A stretch of DNA of 64,000 nucleotides from CAYFZR01 sp964347835 [NCBI: uncultured archaeon] (GCA_964347835.1 CAYFZR010000018.1:1-64000), one strand, 5' to 3'. Numbered from the stretch's first letter, positions 42,793-53,086 are shown. Numbers and translations: made by a program. Notes: generated by a model not told the origin, from the sequence alone.

Positions 42793-43797
42793 TCAAAGCC
42801 TCAATACAGTTATTCTTCTTGTTAAACTTTTATGAACCCTCTCTAAATAATACTCTACCTCAGTAAGATTTGTTTTGTTTATTATATCTTCTATATCCAT
42901 CCTCTCGTGGGGTAGAGATACTGTTATGTATGATCCTTTATCTAATATCCTTTCCATCTCAAGCAAAGATTCTAGATAGAGATCCTCAAGGGTCAAACCC
43001 ATAGTACTTGCTGATATTCCATAAGGAGGATCTGTGGCTATTGCTTTTATATTCTCAAGTGGTATATCTCTTGCGTCTCCTACCATTACTATATAAATGT
43101 CCATTCCGTAGAAATCAAGGTTTTTCTTAACGCCGCTTACTACCCTCTCGTCCAAATCTAATCCGTATAGACTACAACCAATCAACCCGGCCTCTATTAA
43201 TATACCTCCTGCACCACAGAAAGGATCCAGAAAACTTTCTTTAGATCTTGCCCTAGACAAGTTAACAAGACATCTCGCTGTTCTTGGCAAAATAGTCCCA
43301 GGACGGAAATATGGCCTAATTTGGGGTCTTCTTTTCTCGTATTGAGCCCTATCTATATTTTTTATCATTCTGCAAAAAAATGCCCTATTAGAACTTAAAA
43401 TTAATATAAAAGAGTTATCAGGATTTCCTAAGTCTACATAGTTTTCTTTGGAAATTATCTTGCTTGCTATCTCTTTTTCTAACTCTAGACCTTTAAAACT
43501 CAGTCCGCTTTCCTTTATCCTTTTTATCCTAACGGAAAAAGAGCCCTCGCAAGAAACTTCGCTGGCTTTTTTTAAGATTTCTCTCTTTTCTTGATTGCAT
43601 ATAAATTCTAACTCACCATAAAAGTGAGCATATGCTAATCTACTTGATATATCTGGGCAATCTAAAGCCTCGAATGTAAATACCTGATCTGCGGTCTCAA
43701 TCTCAGAATATTTTACAGTAAGGGCTTCCAAAGTTGCTTTGAGCTCTGCTTGGGGTAGTTGAGGATGTTCACCCGAGAGCAAGACTAAATATTTCAT
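42793..43797 (-). CDS. trmG10: tRNA (guanine-10-N2) methyltransferase, THUMP domain
   Basis: 334 residues. N-terminal THUMP/ferredoxin-like region, then a Rossmann methyltransferase with RPYFRPGTILPRTARCLVNLSR, FLDPFCGAGGILIEA (SAM site), LYGLDLDERVV and the catalytic DPPYG. This is the archaeal Trm-G10 layout that makes N2-methyl or dimethyl guanosine at position 10. It is co-transcribed with rnz, so it forms a small tRNA processing operon. Confidence 0.87.
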   Translation of the reverse strand: MKYLVLLSGEHPQLPQAELKATLEALTVKYSEIETADQVFTFEALDCPDISSRLAYAHFYGELEFICNQEKREILKKASEVSCEGSFSVRIKRIKESGLSFKGLELEKEIASKIISKENYVDLGNPDNSFILILSSNRAFFCRMIKNIDRAQYEKRRPQIRPYFRPGTILPRTARCLVNLSRARSKESFLDPFCGAGGILIEAGLIGCSLYGLDLDERVVSGVKKNLDFYGMDIYIVMVGDARDIPLENIKAIATDPPYGISASTMGLTLEDLYLESLLEMERILDKGSYITVSLPHERMDIEDIINKTNLTEVEYYLERVHKSLTRRITVLRL

Positions 43798-43868
43798 GGA
43801 ATCACTTAAAATTATCTTTTTATTAACTTTGGTGATAACTGCAAAATTTGTTATATAAGAGATCTTCT

Positions 43869-44744
43869 TTATTTTAATTCCTTTGCGATTAACGGAGCAA
43901 GGGATACTTTGCTTACTTCTCTTTCTATGGAATTTGTTGCTATTATATCGGAAATATTAGATGCCAAAATTTTTGAAACAGCATCCTTACTCAGGACAGG
44001 GTGTATGCAAGAGGCTATGATTCTTATTGCCCCCTCCGAGAATAAAATATCGGCTGCCCTTATTATCGTTCCTCCACTATCGATAATATCGTCTACTAGA
44101 ATTATATTCTTCTCCTTTACATTTAGATCTTTTTTCTTCATTTTGATCTTCCCTGGACCTTCCCTAATCTTTTCCAGGTAGTCAAAATCAATATCCAATC
44201 TTCTCGCAAGATCTATTGCCTTATTCAATGCTCCTTTATCTGGAGCAAATACCATAAGATCTTTCATATTCAAATCTTTTATGTATGATGCTAAAAGAGG
44301 AATCGCAGTTATTTCATTAACTGGAATATCAAAAAAATCAATGATGTGAGGTTTATGAATGTCAAATAGATATAGAATGTCGATGTCATATTGGCTTATC
44401 ATATTCGCGATTGCCTTAACACTTATGGCCTCTCCTTCTTCAAATCTCTTATCTTGCCTCGAAAATCCGAGATATGGTATAAAAACTCTCATAGAGTTAG
44501 GATCATAATCAAATAGAAGATCCAACAAGAAAATAAGTTCCATTGTATTATCAACTTGGGGATAAGGGGTAGATTGTATTACTATTACGTCTTCTCCCTT
44601 TACATTCCTATCTATCTTGATATGCAGTTCTCCGTCTTGGAAGTACTTCTTTTTAACAGGGATAATGTCGCAAGACAAAAGATTGGATACTTCAGCACTC
44701 AAACTTTGAGACGTGCTTCCTCCCACCACAATAATCTCAAACAC
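43869..44744 (-). CDS. prs: Ribose-phosphate pyrophosphokinase
   Basis: 291 residues from GTG 44744. PRPP synthetase: YFQDGELHIKID, FIPYLGFSRQDKRFEEGEAIS, the flexible-loop Lys region, FAPDKGA and the PRPP-binding signature VDDIIDSGGTI. Archaeal length and a single-copy arrangement. It provides PRPP for nucleotide, histidine and, in methanogens, coenzyme synthesis. Confidence 0.94.
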   Translation of the reverse strand: MFEIIVVGGSTSQSLSAEVSNLLSCDIIPVKKKYFQDGELHIKIDRNVKGEDVIVIQSTPYPQVDNTMELIFLLDLLFDYDPNSMRVFIPYLGFSRQDKRFEEGEAISVKAIANMISQYDIDILYLFDIHKPHIIDFFDIPVNEITAIPLLASYIKDLNMKDLMVFAPDKGALNKAIDLARRLDIDFDYLEKIREGPGKIKMKKKDLNVKEKNIILVDDIIDSGGTIIRAADILFSEGAIRIIASCIHPVLSKDAVSKILASNISDIIATNSIEREVSKVSLAPLIAKELK

Positions 44745-44920
44745 CCGAAGATTAACTGTCCTAAGATCTTAAATAAATTTTCGGATAATTTGATATGAGG
44801 GATTTTATTAAAAACCTGAGTATTTGTTAAAAAAATTTCACCTATAACCAATAAATTTTTAAAAAAGTTTACAATTATCGTTTGCTTCAAAGATGTTTCA
44901 GGTTGAAAGGAGTTGTTTTT

Positions 44921-45883
44921 GTGGAAAACGCGAACGATTTCGAAAAACAGATAGAGAAGATCAGTAACAACGGACTGCGAGCAATTAAAATCGAGACAAT
45001 GCAGGTTAACTTAGGATTTCGCTGCAACCAGCAGTGCGTACACTGCCACGTTGAGGCATCGCCTCATCGAAAAGAGATGATGGAATGGTCTACCATGGAT
45101 TTGATCCTTGAGATGCTCGAGAGTGTGCGGTGCCGGTTGGTCGATCTGACCGGCGGATCGCCGGAACTCAATCCCCATTTTAGGCGTTTTGTAGAGGCAC
45201 TGCGTGAGGGGGGGCACCGAGTGCAGGTTCGAACCAACCTTACTGTGCTTCTAGAACCCGGTATGGAGACGGTGCTTGAGTTCTTCAGGGAAAATGAAGT
45301 GCAACTTGTGGCCTCCCTACCGTGTTACCTGGAAAAAAACGTTTGCGCCCAGCGGGGCACGGGGGTCTACGAGAAAAGCATCAAGGTTATCAAACGGTTA
45401 AACGCCTTGGGCTACGGTTCCGATTCCAATCTACTCCTTAAACTTGTGTACAACCCGAAAGGTCCGTTTCTTCCCCCCAAACAGTCTGATCTTGAGGCCG
45501 ACTACCGCCGCGAGCTTGGTGAAAGATTCGGCATCACTTTCAACCATCTTCGTACCATAACGAACATGCCAATTGGACGTTTCTTGAAGGATTTGCGCCG
45601 GCAAAATCAAGAGCAAAACTACATGCGGCTTCTCAAAGAATCTTTTAATCCTCAAACAGTGGGTAGGTTGATGTGTCAGCATCAGATCAGTGTCGGCTGG
45701 GATGGTACGCTTTACGATTGTGATTTCAATCTAGCACTCGGGTATGCCGTGAACTATGGCGCTCCGGATCACATCCAGCGTTTTGATCTTTCCATTCTTA
45801 CAAGGCGAAAGATCGTTACCGAAGACCATTGCTTCGGGTGTACTGCTGGACATGGTTCTTCATGCGGTGGTGCACTTTTATAA
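44921..45883 (+). CDS. arsS: Arsenosugar biosynthesis radical SAM protein ArsS
   Basis: 320 residues from GTG 44921, with AAAGGAG 8 bases upstream. Radical SAM cluster Cys35, Cys39 and Cys42 (CNQQCVHCHVEASPHRKE in parts) and the family C-terminus CFGCTAGHGSSCGG, where some homologues carry selenocysteine. ArsS makes the 5'-deoxyadenosyl arsenosugar precursor. No arsM is adjacent. By hand count 37 of 60 bases at 45121-45180 are G or C, far above flanking genes (for instance 21 of 60 at 37201-37260), so transfer from a bacterium is likely. Confidence 0.85.
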   Translation: MENANDFEKQIEKISNNGLRAIKIETMQVNLGFRCNQQCVHCHVEASPHRKEMMEWSTMDLILEMLESVRCRLVDLTGGSPELNPHFRRFVEALREGGHRVQVRTNLTVLLEPGMETVLEFFRENEVQLVASLPCYLEKNVCAQRGTGVYEKSIKVIKRLNALGYGSDSNLLLKLVYNPKGPFLPPKQSDLEADYRRELGERFGITFNHLRTITNMPIGRFLKDLRRQNQEQNYMRLLKESFNPQTVGRLMCQHQISVGWDGTLYDCDFNLALGYAVNYGAPDHIQRFDLSILTRRKIVTEDHCFGCTAGHGSSCGGALL

Positions 45884-45980
45884 TTTGCTCGATCCAAATT
45901 CGAGAAAATACATTTAAAAGTAAAGAATCAAATGCTTTTATGGAAATCGTTTAGAATTTATTAAAATCATATCTCCAAAA

Positions 45981-45990
45981 ATATATATAC
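45981..45990 (+). promoter_or_regulatory. TATA box of the FAD reductase gene
   Basis: ATATATATAC centred about 26 bases before the ATG at 46012. The mRNA is probably leaderless; no ribosome site precedes the ATG. Confidence 0.5.
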
Positions 45991-46011
45991 TGTTCAAGTT
46001 TAGATCCCATC

Positions 46012-47349
46012 ATGAAACTGGTGGTAATTGGAGCGGGTGGAGCAGGTCTTCCTGCTGCTTCTACGGCGAGAGAACTGAGTAAAGATGTAGATATAAAGGT
46101 AATAACAAACAGGAATTATATTGCCTACTCTCCATGCAGTATTCCTTTCATATTGGAAGGAGAGATAGAAAGTTTTGAAGCAGTGATCATGCACGATTCT
46201 GTTTTTTATAAAAAAGAAAAAAACGTAGATATTTTGAAAAATAAAAATGTATTAGACATAGATAGAGAAAATAAATTATTAAAAACAAGTGACAACGAAA
46301 AAATACCTTATGACAAGCTTATAATTGCAACGGGGGCAAAAAATAATATACCTGATGTACCGGGAACAGGATTAAAAGGAGTGTTCGCGGTAAACACCGA
46401 TTTAGAGATTTCCATGGATTTAAAGAATTATATGCAGGGCAAAAAGAAGGCAGTAGTGGTAGGAGCAGGAGCCATAGGATTAGAACTGGCTCACGCCTTT
46501 GGTGAAAGAGGTTTCGAGACTTCTCTCGTAGAAATGATGCCTCAGGTATTGCCGAACGTCTTGGACAGGGATATGGCTGAAATGGTTGAGAATGAAATAA
46601 CCAAAAAAATTAATCTATACCTCTCCTCAACCTTAGAGGAAATAAAGGGTGAAAATAAGGTAGAGTCTGTGAAGATAAATGGTAAAAATATTAATGCTGA
46701 TGTAGTTGTCCTCGCAACAGGGATGAAACCGAATGTTGATCTTGCAGAAAAATGTGGCATAGATATCGGCGATTTAAACGGTATCGTCGTAGACGAATAC
46801 ATGCGAACGAATGATGAAGATATATTCGCAGCAGGGGATTGCTGTGAAACAAAATTCTTCTTGACAAATTCTCCCATATTAAGCCTATTCGGAACCACGG
46901 CGATAAGACAGGGTAGAGTTGCAGGGACAAATGTTCTTAACCTATCGAAAAAATTTCCAGGAGTTTTGAACTCCATGATAACACTGTTTGGAGATCTAAA
47001 AATTGGAGCAACAGGACTTTCTGAGTCTTTAGCGGAGAAAAAAGGATTTGAACCTTTAACTGCTAAGATATCTTCCTTTTCTAAAGCTAGATTTATGCAT
47101 GGTAAATCAATACACGCGAAACTGGTATTTGACAAAAGAAATGAAAGGTTAATTGGCGGACAAATAATTGGATATGAAGGCGTTTCACACATTATAGATA
47201 GAATTACTATGGGAATATGGAAAGGCGTTATCTTAGAAGATTTAGAAACAATAGAAACTTGCTACGCTCCTCCTGTAGCATGTGTGGAAGACATCTTGAC
47301 CAAGGCGATAAGGACTGTTAAAGGGAGAAGAACGATCAGTTGCATGTAG
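46012..47349 (+). CDS. FAD-dependent disulfide reductase (CoA-disulfide reductase/NADH oxidase family)
   Basis: 445 residues. FAD-binding VVIGAGGAGLPAAS at the N-terminus, single redox Cys in YSPCSIPF (about residue 44), NAD(P)-binding VVVGAGAIGLELA, then DIFAAGDCCE and a C-terminal dimerisation domain. Enzymes of this type reduce CoA-disulfide or polysulfide, or oxidise NADH with O2. The lone Cys and GAGGAGL favour the CoA-disulfide/polysulfide group. The role is probably in oxidative defence. Confidence 0.87.
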   Translation: MKLVVIGAGGAGLPAASTARELSKDVDIKVITNRNYIAYSPCSIPFILEGEIESFEAVIMHDSVFYKKEKNVDILKNKNVLDIDRENKLLKTSDNEKIPYDKLIIATGAKNNIPDVPGTGLKGVFAVNTDLEISMDLKNYMQGKKKAVVVGAGAIGLELAHAFGERGFETSLVEMMPQVLPNVLDRDMAEMVENEITKKINLYLSSTLEEIKGENKVESVKINGKNINADVVVLATGMKPNVDLAEKCGIDIGDLNGIVVDEYMRTNDEDIFAAGDCCETKFFLTNSPILSLFGTTAIRQGRVAGTNVLNLSKKFPGVLNSMITLFGDLKIGATGLSESLAEKKGFEPLTAKISSFSKARFMHGKSIHAKLVFDKRNERLIGGQIIGYEGVSHIIDRITMGIWKGVILEDLETIETCYAPPVACVEDILTKAIRTVKGRRTISCM

Positions 47350-47380
47350 TGTCTGCACAAAGCATAAAAATATTGTGACC

Positions 47381-47387
47381 ATATATA
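47381..47387 (+). promoter_or_regulatory. TATA box of lonB
   Basis: ATATATA; the start of transcription is expected near 47410, about 18 bases before the GTG start at 47428. Confidence 0.4.
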
Positions 47388-47427
47388 GTGATATCGAATA
47401 CTGCAATTGTTTCTTGGGTGATGTGTA

Positions 47428-49302
47428 GTGGAAGGAACTTACATCAACGATACCACAGAAGAAATAGAGGTGCCAAAAAGGCTAATAGATCAAGTAATAG
47501 GACAAGATGGGGCAGTAGAAATCGTTAAAAAGGCAGCCCAGCAGAGAAGACATGTAATTCTGATAGGAGAGCCTGGAACCGGCAAGTCTTTGTTAGCACA
47601 GGCGATGAGTGAACTCCTTCCAAGGGAAGAACTCCAAGATATAGTTATTTTTCCAAACTTTGAGGACAAAAATACACCAAAAGTCCGTGTTTTCCCAGCA
47701 GGAAAAGGAAAAGAGATAGTTGATGAATTTAAGAGGCAAGCAAGAGCCAACGAAGAAAGAAGAAAGATGTGGGCACTGCTCCTCATTTTTGGCATAGTTG
47801 GCATAGGAATAGCCATGAGGCAATTCTTGGTGGGAATAATAGCAGCGGCACTGGTATTTTTACTCCTCCAAAATATAAGGCACAGAGATGATGTAATAGT
47901 ACCTAAGTTACTGGTTTATAATCAAGCCGATGGCAAGCCTCCTTTTGTCGATGCAACAGGAGCACACGCTGGTGCGTTATTTGGAGATGTGAGACACGAC
48001 CCCTTCCAGTCAGGAGGATTAGAAACTCCTGCTCATGAGAGAGTAGAGGGTGGGGCGATTCATAAGGCAAATAAAGGAGTATTGTTCGTAGACGAGATCG
48101 CAACGTTAGAGCCTAAGAGTCAGATAGATCTCCTAACGTCCATGCAAGAAAAGAAGATGTCGATAACAGGACAGAGTGAAAGAAGTTCCGGCGCTATGGT
48201 AAAGACAGAACCTGTTCCATCTGATATTATACTGGTAGCAGCAGGGAACTTAGAGGTTATCAGAAGAATGCATCCCGCCTTACGCTCTAGAATAAGGGGA
48301 TCCGGTTATGAGGTATACATAAACGATACTATTCCTGACACCCCTGAAAACAGAAATAAACTGATAAGGTTCATAGCTCAAGAGGTTGTTAAGGATGGAA
48401 AAATACCTCACTTCGATAAAGAGGCTACAGAAGAAATAATGAGAGAGGCAAGAAGAAGATCGGGCAGAAGAGGACATCTAACTCTCAAACTCAGGGAGTT
48501 GGGAGGACTTGTTCGAGTAGCCGGAGATATAGCAAGAGCTGAAAGGAGTGATTTCGTTAAAGGTAGGCATGTGATCGCCGCGAAGGAGATGGCGAGGAGT
48601 TTGGAACAACAAGTAGCAGACAGAGTTATAGAGAGAAAGAAAGAGTATAGAGTATTTAAGACCGAAGGAGAAGAAATTGGAAGTGTAAATGGCCTAGCAG
48701 TAATAGGATCGGACAGTGGAATAATATTGCCTATCGCCGCTGAAGTTGTACCAGCGCAAAGTAGAGACGAAGGAAAGGTAATAGCAACGGGTAAACTTGG
48801 CAGAATAGCCAAAGAAGCAGTACAAAACGTAAGTGCACTGATAAAGAAATATACTGGACGAGATATAAGTAATTTTGACATTCACGTGCAATTTGTTTTG
48901 ACCCATGAAGGTGTAGAGGGTGATAGTGCATCCATATCTGTTGCTACAGCGGTTATATCAGCGTTGGAGAATATTCCGGTCGATCAATCAACCGGAATGA
49001 CAGGGTCATTGAGCGTAAGAGGTGACGTTTTGCCGGTAGGAGGGATATCGGCTAAAATAGAGGCTGCTGCAGATGCAGGTCTAAAAAAGGTACTCATACC
49101 AAAAGCCAATGAGAGAGATGTAGTCCTTGAAGATAAATATAGGGAAATGGTAGAGGTAATAGCCGTCGATAACATAAGAGACGTCCTTAGGCATGCTTTA
49201 ATCCAAACCGCAAAGAAAAATGAATTGTTAACTAAAATAAAAGATTTGGCCGAAATTATTCCTGAGGGTATTTCCAAGGTTTCTGGTGCTAGACCAGCAT
49301 AG
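47428..49302 (+). CDS. lonB: Membrane-bound archaeal Lon protease LonB
   Basis: 624 residues, typical for LonB. AAA+ domain with Walker A GEPGTGKS and Walker B GVLFVDEIATL, two membrane helices inserted between them (about residues 112-152: ALLLIFGIVGIGIAM and VGIIAAALVFLLL), then a Lon protease domain with the Ser500/Lys543 dyad (EGDSASIS and GGISAKIEAA). It degrades unfolded and regulatory proteins at the membrane in an ATP-dependent way. It is followed after 11 bases by tldD and tldE, so three protease genes are clustered. Confidence 0.96.
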   Translation: MEGTYINDTTEEIEVPKRLIDQVIGQDGAVEIVKKAAQQRRHVILIGEPGTGKSLLAQAMSELLPREELQDIVIFPNFEDKNTPKVRVFPAGKGKEIVDEFKRQARANEERRKMWALLLIFGIVGIGIAMRQFLVGIIAAALVFLLLQNIRHRDDVIVPKLLVYNQADGKPPFVDATGAHAGALFGDVRHDPFQSGGLETPAHERVEGGAIHKANKGVLFVDEIATLEPKSQIDLLTSMQEKKMSITGQSERSSGAMVKTEPVPSDIILVAAGNLEVIRRMHPALRSRIRGSGYEVYINDTIPDTPENRNKLIRFIAQEVVKDGKIPHFDKEATEEIMREARRRSGRRGHLTLKLRELGGLVRVAGDIARAERSDFVKGRHVIAAKEMARSLEQQVADRVIERKKEYRVFKTEGEEIGSVNGLAVIGSDSGIILPIAAEVVPAQSRDEGKVIATGKLGRIAKEAVQNVSALIKKYTGRDISNFDIHVQFVLTHEGVEGDSASISVATAVISALENIPVDQSTGMTGSLSVRGDVLPVGGISAKIEAAADAGLKKVLIPKANERDVVLEDKYREMVEVIAVDNIRDVLRHALIQTAKKNELLTKIKDLAEIIPEGISKVSGARPA

Positions 49303-49313
49303 GAGGCGTCTCA

Positions 49314-50681
49314 TTGGACGACCTTCTTACTTCTTTGATAGATACTGTCCAAAATAGGGTAGAATACGTAGATATCAGATATGGAAAAACAACCTTTTCG
49401 AACATAACCATAAAAGATGAAGAAGAAAAGATAACCCATGGACTCGAGTCAGGTGTGGGTATTCGCGCTTTCCACAAGGGAAATTGGGGTTTTTCTTCCA
49501 CGAATGATACGTCAAGATTAAAAGAAATTGTGGAAAATGCGATAAGACTTGCTCTGCATAGAAGAGAACAAAGAGAAACTCATCTAGCTGAGGCAGAATT
49601 ACATACAAAAACAATATCCATGAAACCCAAGATAGACCCTAGGGATATAGATATCTCTGAGAAGATACAGTGCCTCTTAAAGGTAATTGATGCTTCAAAA
49701 GAATTTCCGGAAATTGTCAACTCAAATGCAAGTTACACAGATGGATATACTCAAAAAATTTTCGTAAACTCAGAAAATTCTTTTATTAAAACGTCAAACT
49801 TTAGTGTCTCGCTATTCACATCTACAATAGCGAGAGATGAAGACAAACTACAGGTTGGAACTGAAAGAATTGGACATTTGGGAGGATTTGAACTATTGAA
49901 AGATGAAAACTTGGAAGAAATTGGTAAAAAGGCGGCAAAAAAAGCGATAAACATGTTACACAGCGATTATGTCCCTGGAGGAAGATATCCCATCGTAATG
50001 GGTGAGAAGTTAACCGGCGTATTTATACATGAGGCTTTAGGGCACGCATGTGAGGCAGATTTGGTTTTGCAAGGAGACTCGGTTTTGGAAGGTATGATCG
50101 GCGAAAAAATAGCCGATGAGAATGTAACGATATACGATGATCCAACATTAGAAAACAAATTTGGATCCTTTTACTATGATAGCGAGGGCGTCAGGGCTAG
50201 GAAAACTTATGTTGTAAAGGACGGAATACTGAGAGAATTTTTACACTCCCGAGAAACCGCATTTTTGATGGGCAAAGAGTCCAACGGCAAGGCAAGATCC
50301 CAAGGCTACTCGTACCCTCCTCTGGTAAGAATGAGCAATGTTTGCTTAGATCCAAGAGATTGGAAATTCGATGAGATAATCGCGGATACAAAATTCGGTA
50401 TATACGTAGATGGTTCCAGGGGAGGACAGGTTGATACAGGAACGGGAATTTTCCAATTTAATGCCGAAGAAGCATATTTAATTGAGAAAGGAGAGATTAA
50501 ACAACCTTTAAGAGATGTTTCTTTTTCTGGAAACATACTTGATACTTTGAAGAGTGTAGATGCCATAGGAGACACCGTGGAATTTTCAATTGGGGTTTGT
50601 GGAAAGGCAGGACAGGGCGTTCCGGTAGGTGACGGAGGGCCAAAAACCAGGGTAAGTTCGGTCTTGATAGGTGGAAGGTGA
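49314..50681 (+). CDS. tldD: TldD-type metalloprotease
   Basis: 455 residues from TTG 49314, supported by AGGAGG at 49301-49306. The catalytic HEALGH lies at 239-244 (HExxxH), within GVFIHEALGHACEAD. The C-terminal GKAGQGVPVGDGGPKTR is typical of TldD. TldD/TldE form a heterodimeric zinc protease that trims unfolded peptides or processes peptide natural products. Overlaps tldE by one base (TGATG). Confidence 0.92.
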   Translation: MDDLLTSLIDTVQNRVEYVDIRYGKTTFSNITIKDEEEKITHGLESGVGIRAFHKGNWGFSSTNDTSRLKEIVENAIRLALHRREQRETHLAEAELHTKTISMKPKIDPRDIDISEKIQCLLKVIDASKEFPEIVNSNASYTDGYTQKIFVNSENSFIKTSNFSVSLFTSTIARDEDKLQVGTERIGHLGGFELLKDENLEEIGKKAAKKAINMLHSDYVPGGRYPIVMGEKLTGVFIHEALGHACEADLVLQGDSVLEGMIGEKIADENVTIYDDPTLENKFGSFYYDSEGVRARKTYVVKDGILREFLHSRETAFLMGKESNGKARSQGYSYPPLVRMSNVCLDPRDWKFDEIIADTKFGIYVDGSRGGQVDTGTGIFQFNAEEAYLIEKGEIKQPLRDVSFSGNILDTLKSVDAIGDTVEFSIGVCGKAGQGVPVGDGGPKTRVSSVLIGGR

Positions 50682-51988
50682 TGTTTGACCTAGCGGAAAA
50701 GGCAGTTGATTTTACAACCAAAGAAGGATCGTCCTATGCGGAGGCATACATATCTAGATCGGAAAAAATCGAGGTGCGAATTGAGAAAGACGATATAACC
50801 TTATGTAAAGAGAAAATTTCGATGGGCATTGGCATCAGAGCCATAACCAAAAATAAAGTTGGATTCGCTTTTACTACTGATTTGGAAAGAATCGAGGATA
50901 CTTGCAAGATTGCCTACAAATCTTCAACGAAAACAAGACCTGATCCAGATTTTAAAAAATTACCAAGTCCAGAGCCACCTTCCAGTATAAAGGACGTTTA
51001 TGATAAAAGATTAAAAGATTTGGAAGTTGAAGAATGTATAGATTTTTCACAAGAGATGTTAGAAGGCTGTAAATTTGATCCAAATATTCTGTTAACCCAT
51101 GGGGCAACTACCTTTGTCTCAGGTGAGTCTGTTATCGTGAATTCTGAGGGGATTAATTGTGGGGAGAAGAGCACCTTTACAGCGGCAAGCATAACTTGCT
51201 CTTACAGAAAAGAGCCCATAACAGGCTATGAATACAAAGCGAGCCGATTTCTAGACATCGATTATGAAGATATCGGAAATCGTTGTGGAAAACTTGTTTT
51301 AAATTCTTTAAAACCAAGAAAAATAGAAAGCGGAGAGTACGATGTGGTTCTCAGTCCTTTTGCCATGGAAGATATATTATCATTTACTTTGATACCGAGT
51401 TTGAGTTCAGAAGCTGTTTATAGAAAAAGATCAAAATTGAGCGGAAAGATCAATGAGGATGTCGCCATAGGAGAATTGGATATTTTAGACGACGGAACAT
51501 TACCTAAAGGTCTTAATACAAGTTCAATCGACTCTGAAGGTTTGCCTACTAAATCTACGGAGATAATCAAAAAAGGAGTTTTGAAGTCTTATCTTTACGA
51601 TAGTTACAATGCCTACAGAGACGGTGTATTGAGCACCGGGAATTCTGTTCGGGACTCATTTAGATCCATGCCCGGCGTTGGACCCACCAACTTCTTGATT
51701 AAAGAAGGAAAGTCTGATCCAATTGAAGAATTAGGCGAAGGATTGTTCGTAAAAGGTACTATTGGCGCGCACACATCAAATCCAATTACGTGCGATTTCT
51801 CATTAGAAACCAAGAATGCATTTTATATAAAAGATGGGTCAATAGAATACCCGGTAAAACAAGCTATGTTGGTCGGGAATACGTTAGATTTATTAAAAAA
51901 TATTGTCTCCGTAGGCAACGATTCTGAGCAAGTTGGTTCAGTATTTTCTCCAAGTATATTGGTAGAGAAAATGAGGGTAGTTGCATGA
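50681..51988 (+). CDS. tldE: TldE/PmbA-type subunit
   Basis: 435 residues from ATG 50681 (GTG at 50678 is an alternative). PmbA/TldE fold without the HExxxH motif, as expected for the non-catalytic partner: SSYAEAYISRSEKIEVRIEKD, FAMEDILSF, SFRSMPGVGPTNFLIKEG. It should complete the TldD/TldE protease. A radical SAM gene starts 4 bases before its stop, the same strand. Confidence 0.9.
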   Translation: MFDLAEKAVDFTTKEGSSYAEAYISRSEKIEVRIEKDDITLCKEKISMGIGIRAITKNKVGFAFTTDLERIEDTCKIAYKSSTKTRPDPDFKKLPSPEPPSSIKDVYDKRLKDLEVEECIDFSQEMLEGCKFDPNILLTHGATTFVSGESVIVNSEGINCGEKSTFTAASITCSYRKEPITGYEYKASRFLDIDYEDIGNRCGKLVLNSLKPRKIESGEYDVVLSPFAMEDILSFTLIPSLSSEAVYRKRSKLSGKINEDVAIGELDILDDGTLPKGLNTSSIDSEGLPTKSTEIIKKGVLKSYLYDSYNAYRDGVLSTGNSVRDSFRSMPGVGPTNFLIKEGKSDPIEELGEGLFVKGTIGAHTSNPITCDFSLETKNAFYIKDGSIEYPVKQAMLVGNTLDLLKNIVSVGNDSEQVGSVFSPSILVEKMRVVA

Positions 51989-53037
51989 AATGGTTAAGAC
52001 CAGATTCACATTTGGTGCTTAGAGATCCTGTTGCAAGAAACTCTTTAAAAAGATATTTTGCTGTTATGAACGATGAACTGGAGAGTTACTTCGTACTCTC
52101 AAAGTATATACCAGTAGAAGTTGATCTATTAGATGATTTAGATATTTTGTTAGATGAGCACGACAAAAGAGTGAATGAAGTTAATGGTATCTCAAGGGAT
52201 GAAATTGCTAGAATATCATTATTAGACCTTAAAATTGAAATTGCGAGAAGAATATTATATGAATGCGAATTCTGCGAAAGAAAATGCAAGAAAAATAGAT
52301 ACGAAAAAAAGGGATTCTGTAAAGTAAGCGCTAAACCAAAGATCTCATCTATATTTGACCATTGGGGTGAAGAACCGGAGTTAGTTCCAAGTGGAACCGT
52401 ATTTTTCTGTGGATGCACATTTTTCTGTGTTTACTGTCAGAACTGGACAATTGCTAGGATAAAAGAAAGGGGTACAGAAATAAATGCGGAGGATCTGGCT
52501 CTTCGTTTAGAGCAGATGAGATCTCAAGGGATAAGAAATGTTAATTGGGTCGGCGGAGATCCGACTCCCCATTTACATTATATTTTAGAGACTATGCATC
52601 ATTTAGAGGTAAACATACCCTCTGTTTGGAATTCAAACATGTATCTTAGCCATTTAGGCATGAATTTGTTGAACGGCGTAGTGGATGTTTATTTAACCGA
52701 TTTCAAGTACGGCAATAATGACTGCGCGAGGAGGCTTTCTAAGGTTAAAGACTACTGGAATGTCGTAACAAGAAACCATTTAATGGCTAGTGAACAATGT
52801 GAATTAATAATAAGGCACCTTGTTTTACCAAATCATGTAGAATGCTGTACCTATCCGATTTTAGATTGGATAAGCGAAAATCTCAGGAAAGATGTGAGAT
52901 TGAACATCATGCCCCAGTACAGACCGGAGTTCATGGCTTATAAGTACGATGAATTAGTTAGAAGAGTATCCGGAGAAGAAATGAGGGCAGCAAAAGAGCG
53001 CGCAATAGATCTCGGATTGCACAATCTAGTCAGGTAA
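51985..53037 (+). CDS. Radical SAM protein, COG1313 (PflX-like)
   Basis: 350 residues. The radical SAM cluster is CTFFCVYC (Cys144, 148, 151). An upstream cysteine group, CEFCERKC with Cys94, 97, 101 and 112, is typical of the COG1313/PflX-like family and may bind a second metal. GGDPTPHL is the SAM-binding GGE-like motif. The function is unknown. Overlap with tldE implies co-expression; TldD/E plus radical SAM pairs occur in peptide-modification loci, but no precursor peptide is visible here. Confidence 0.82.
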   Translation: MKWLRPDSHLVLRDPVARNSLKRYFAVMNDELESYFVLSKYIPVEVDLLDDLDILLDEHDKRVNEVNGISRDEIARISLLDLKIEIARRILYECEFCERKCKKNRYEKKGFCKVSAKPKISSIFDHWGEEPELVPSGTVFFCGCTFFCVYCQNWTIARIKERGTEINAEDLALRLEQMRSQGIRNVNWVGGDPTPHLHYILETMHHLEVNIPSVWNSNMYLSHLGMNLLNGVVDVYLTDFKYGNNDCARRLSKVKDYWNVVTRNHLMASEQCELIIRHLVLPNHVECCTYPILDWISENLRKDVRLNIMPQYRPEFMAYKYDELVRRVSGEEMRAAKERAIDLGLHNLVR

Positions 53038-53086
53038 GAAGGGGTAATAATACATTTTATACTGAAATTATGCTATTTTACCTTAC

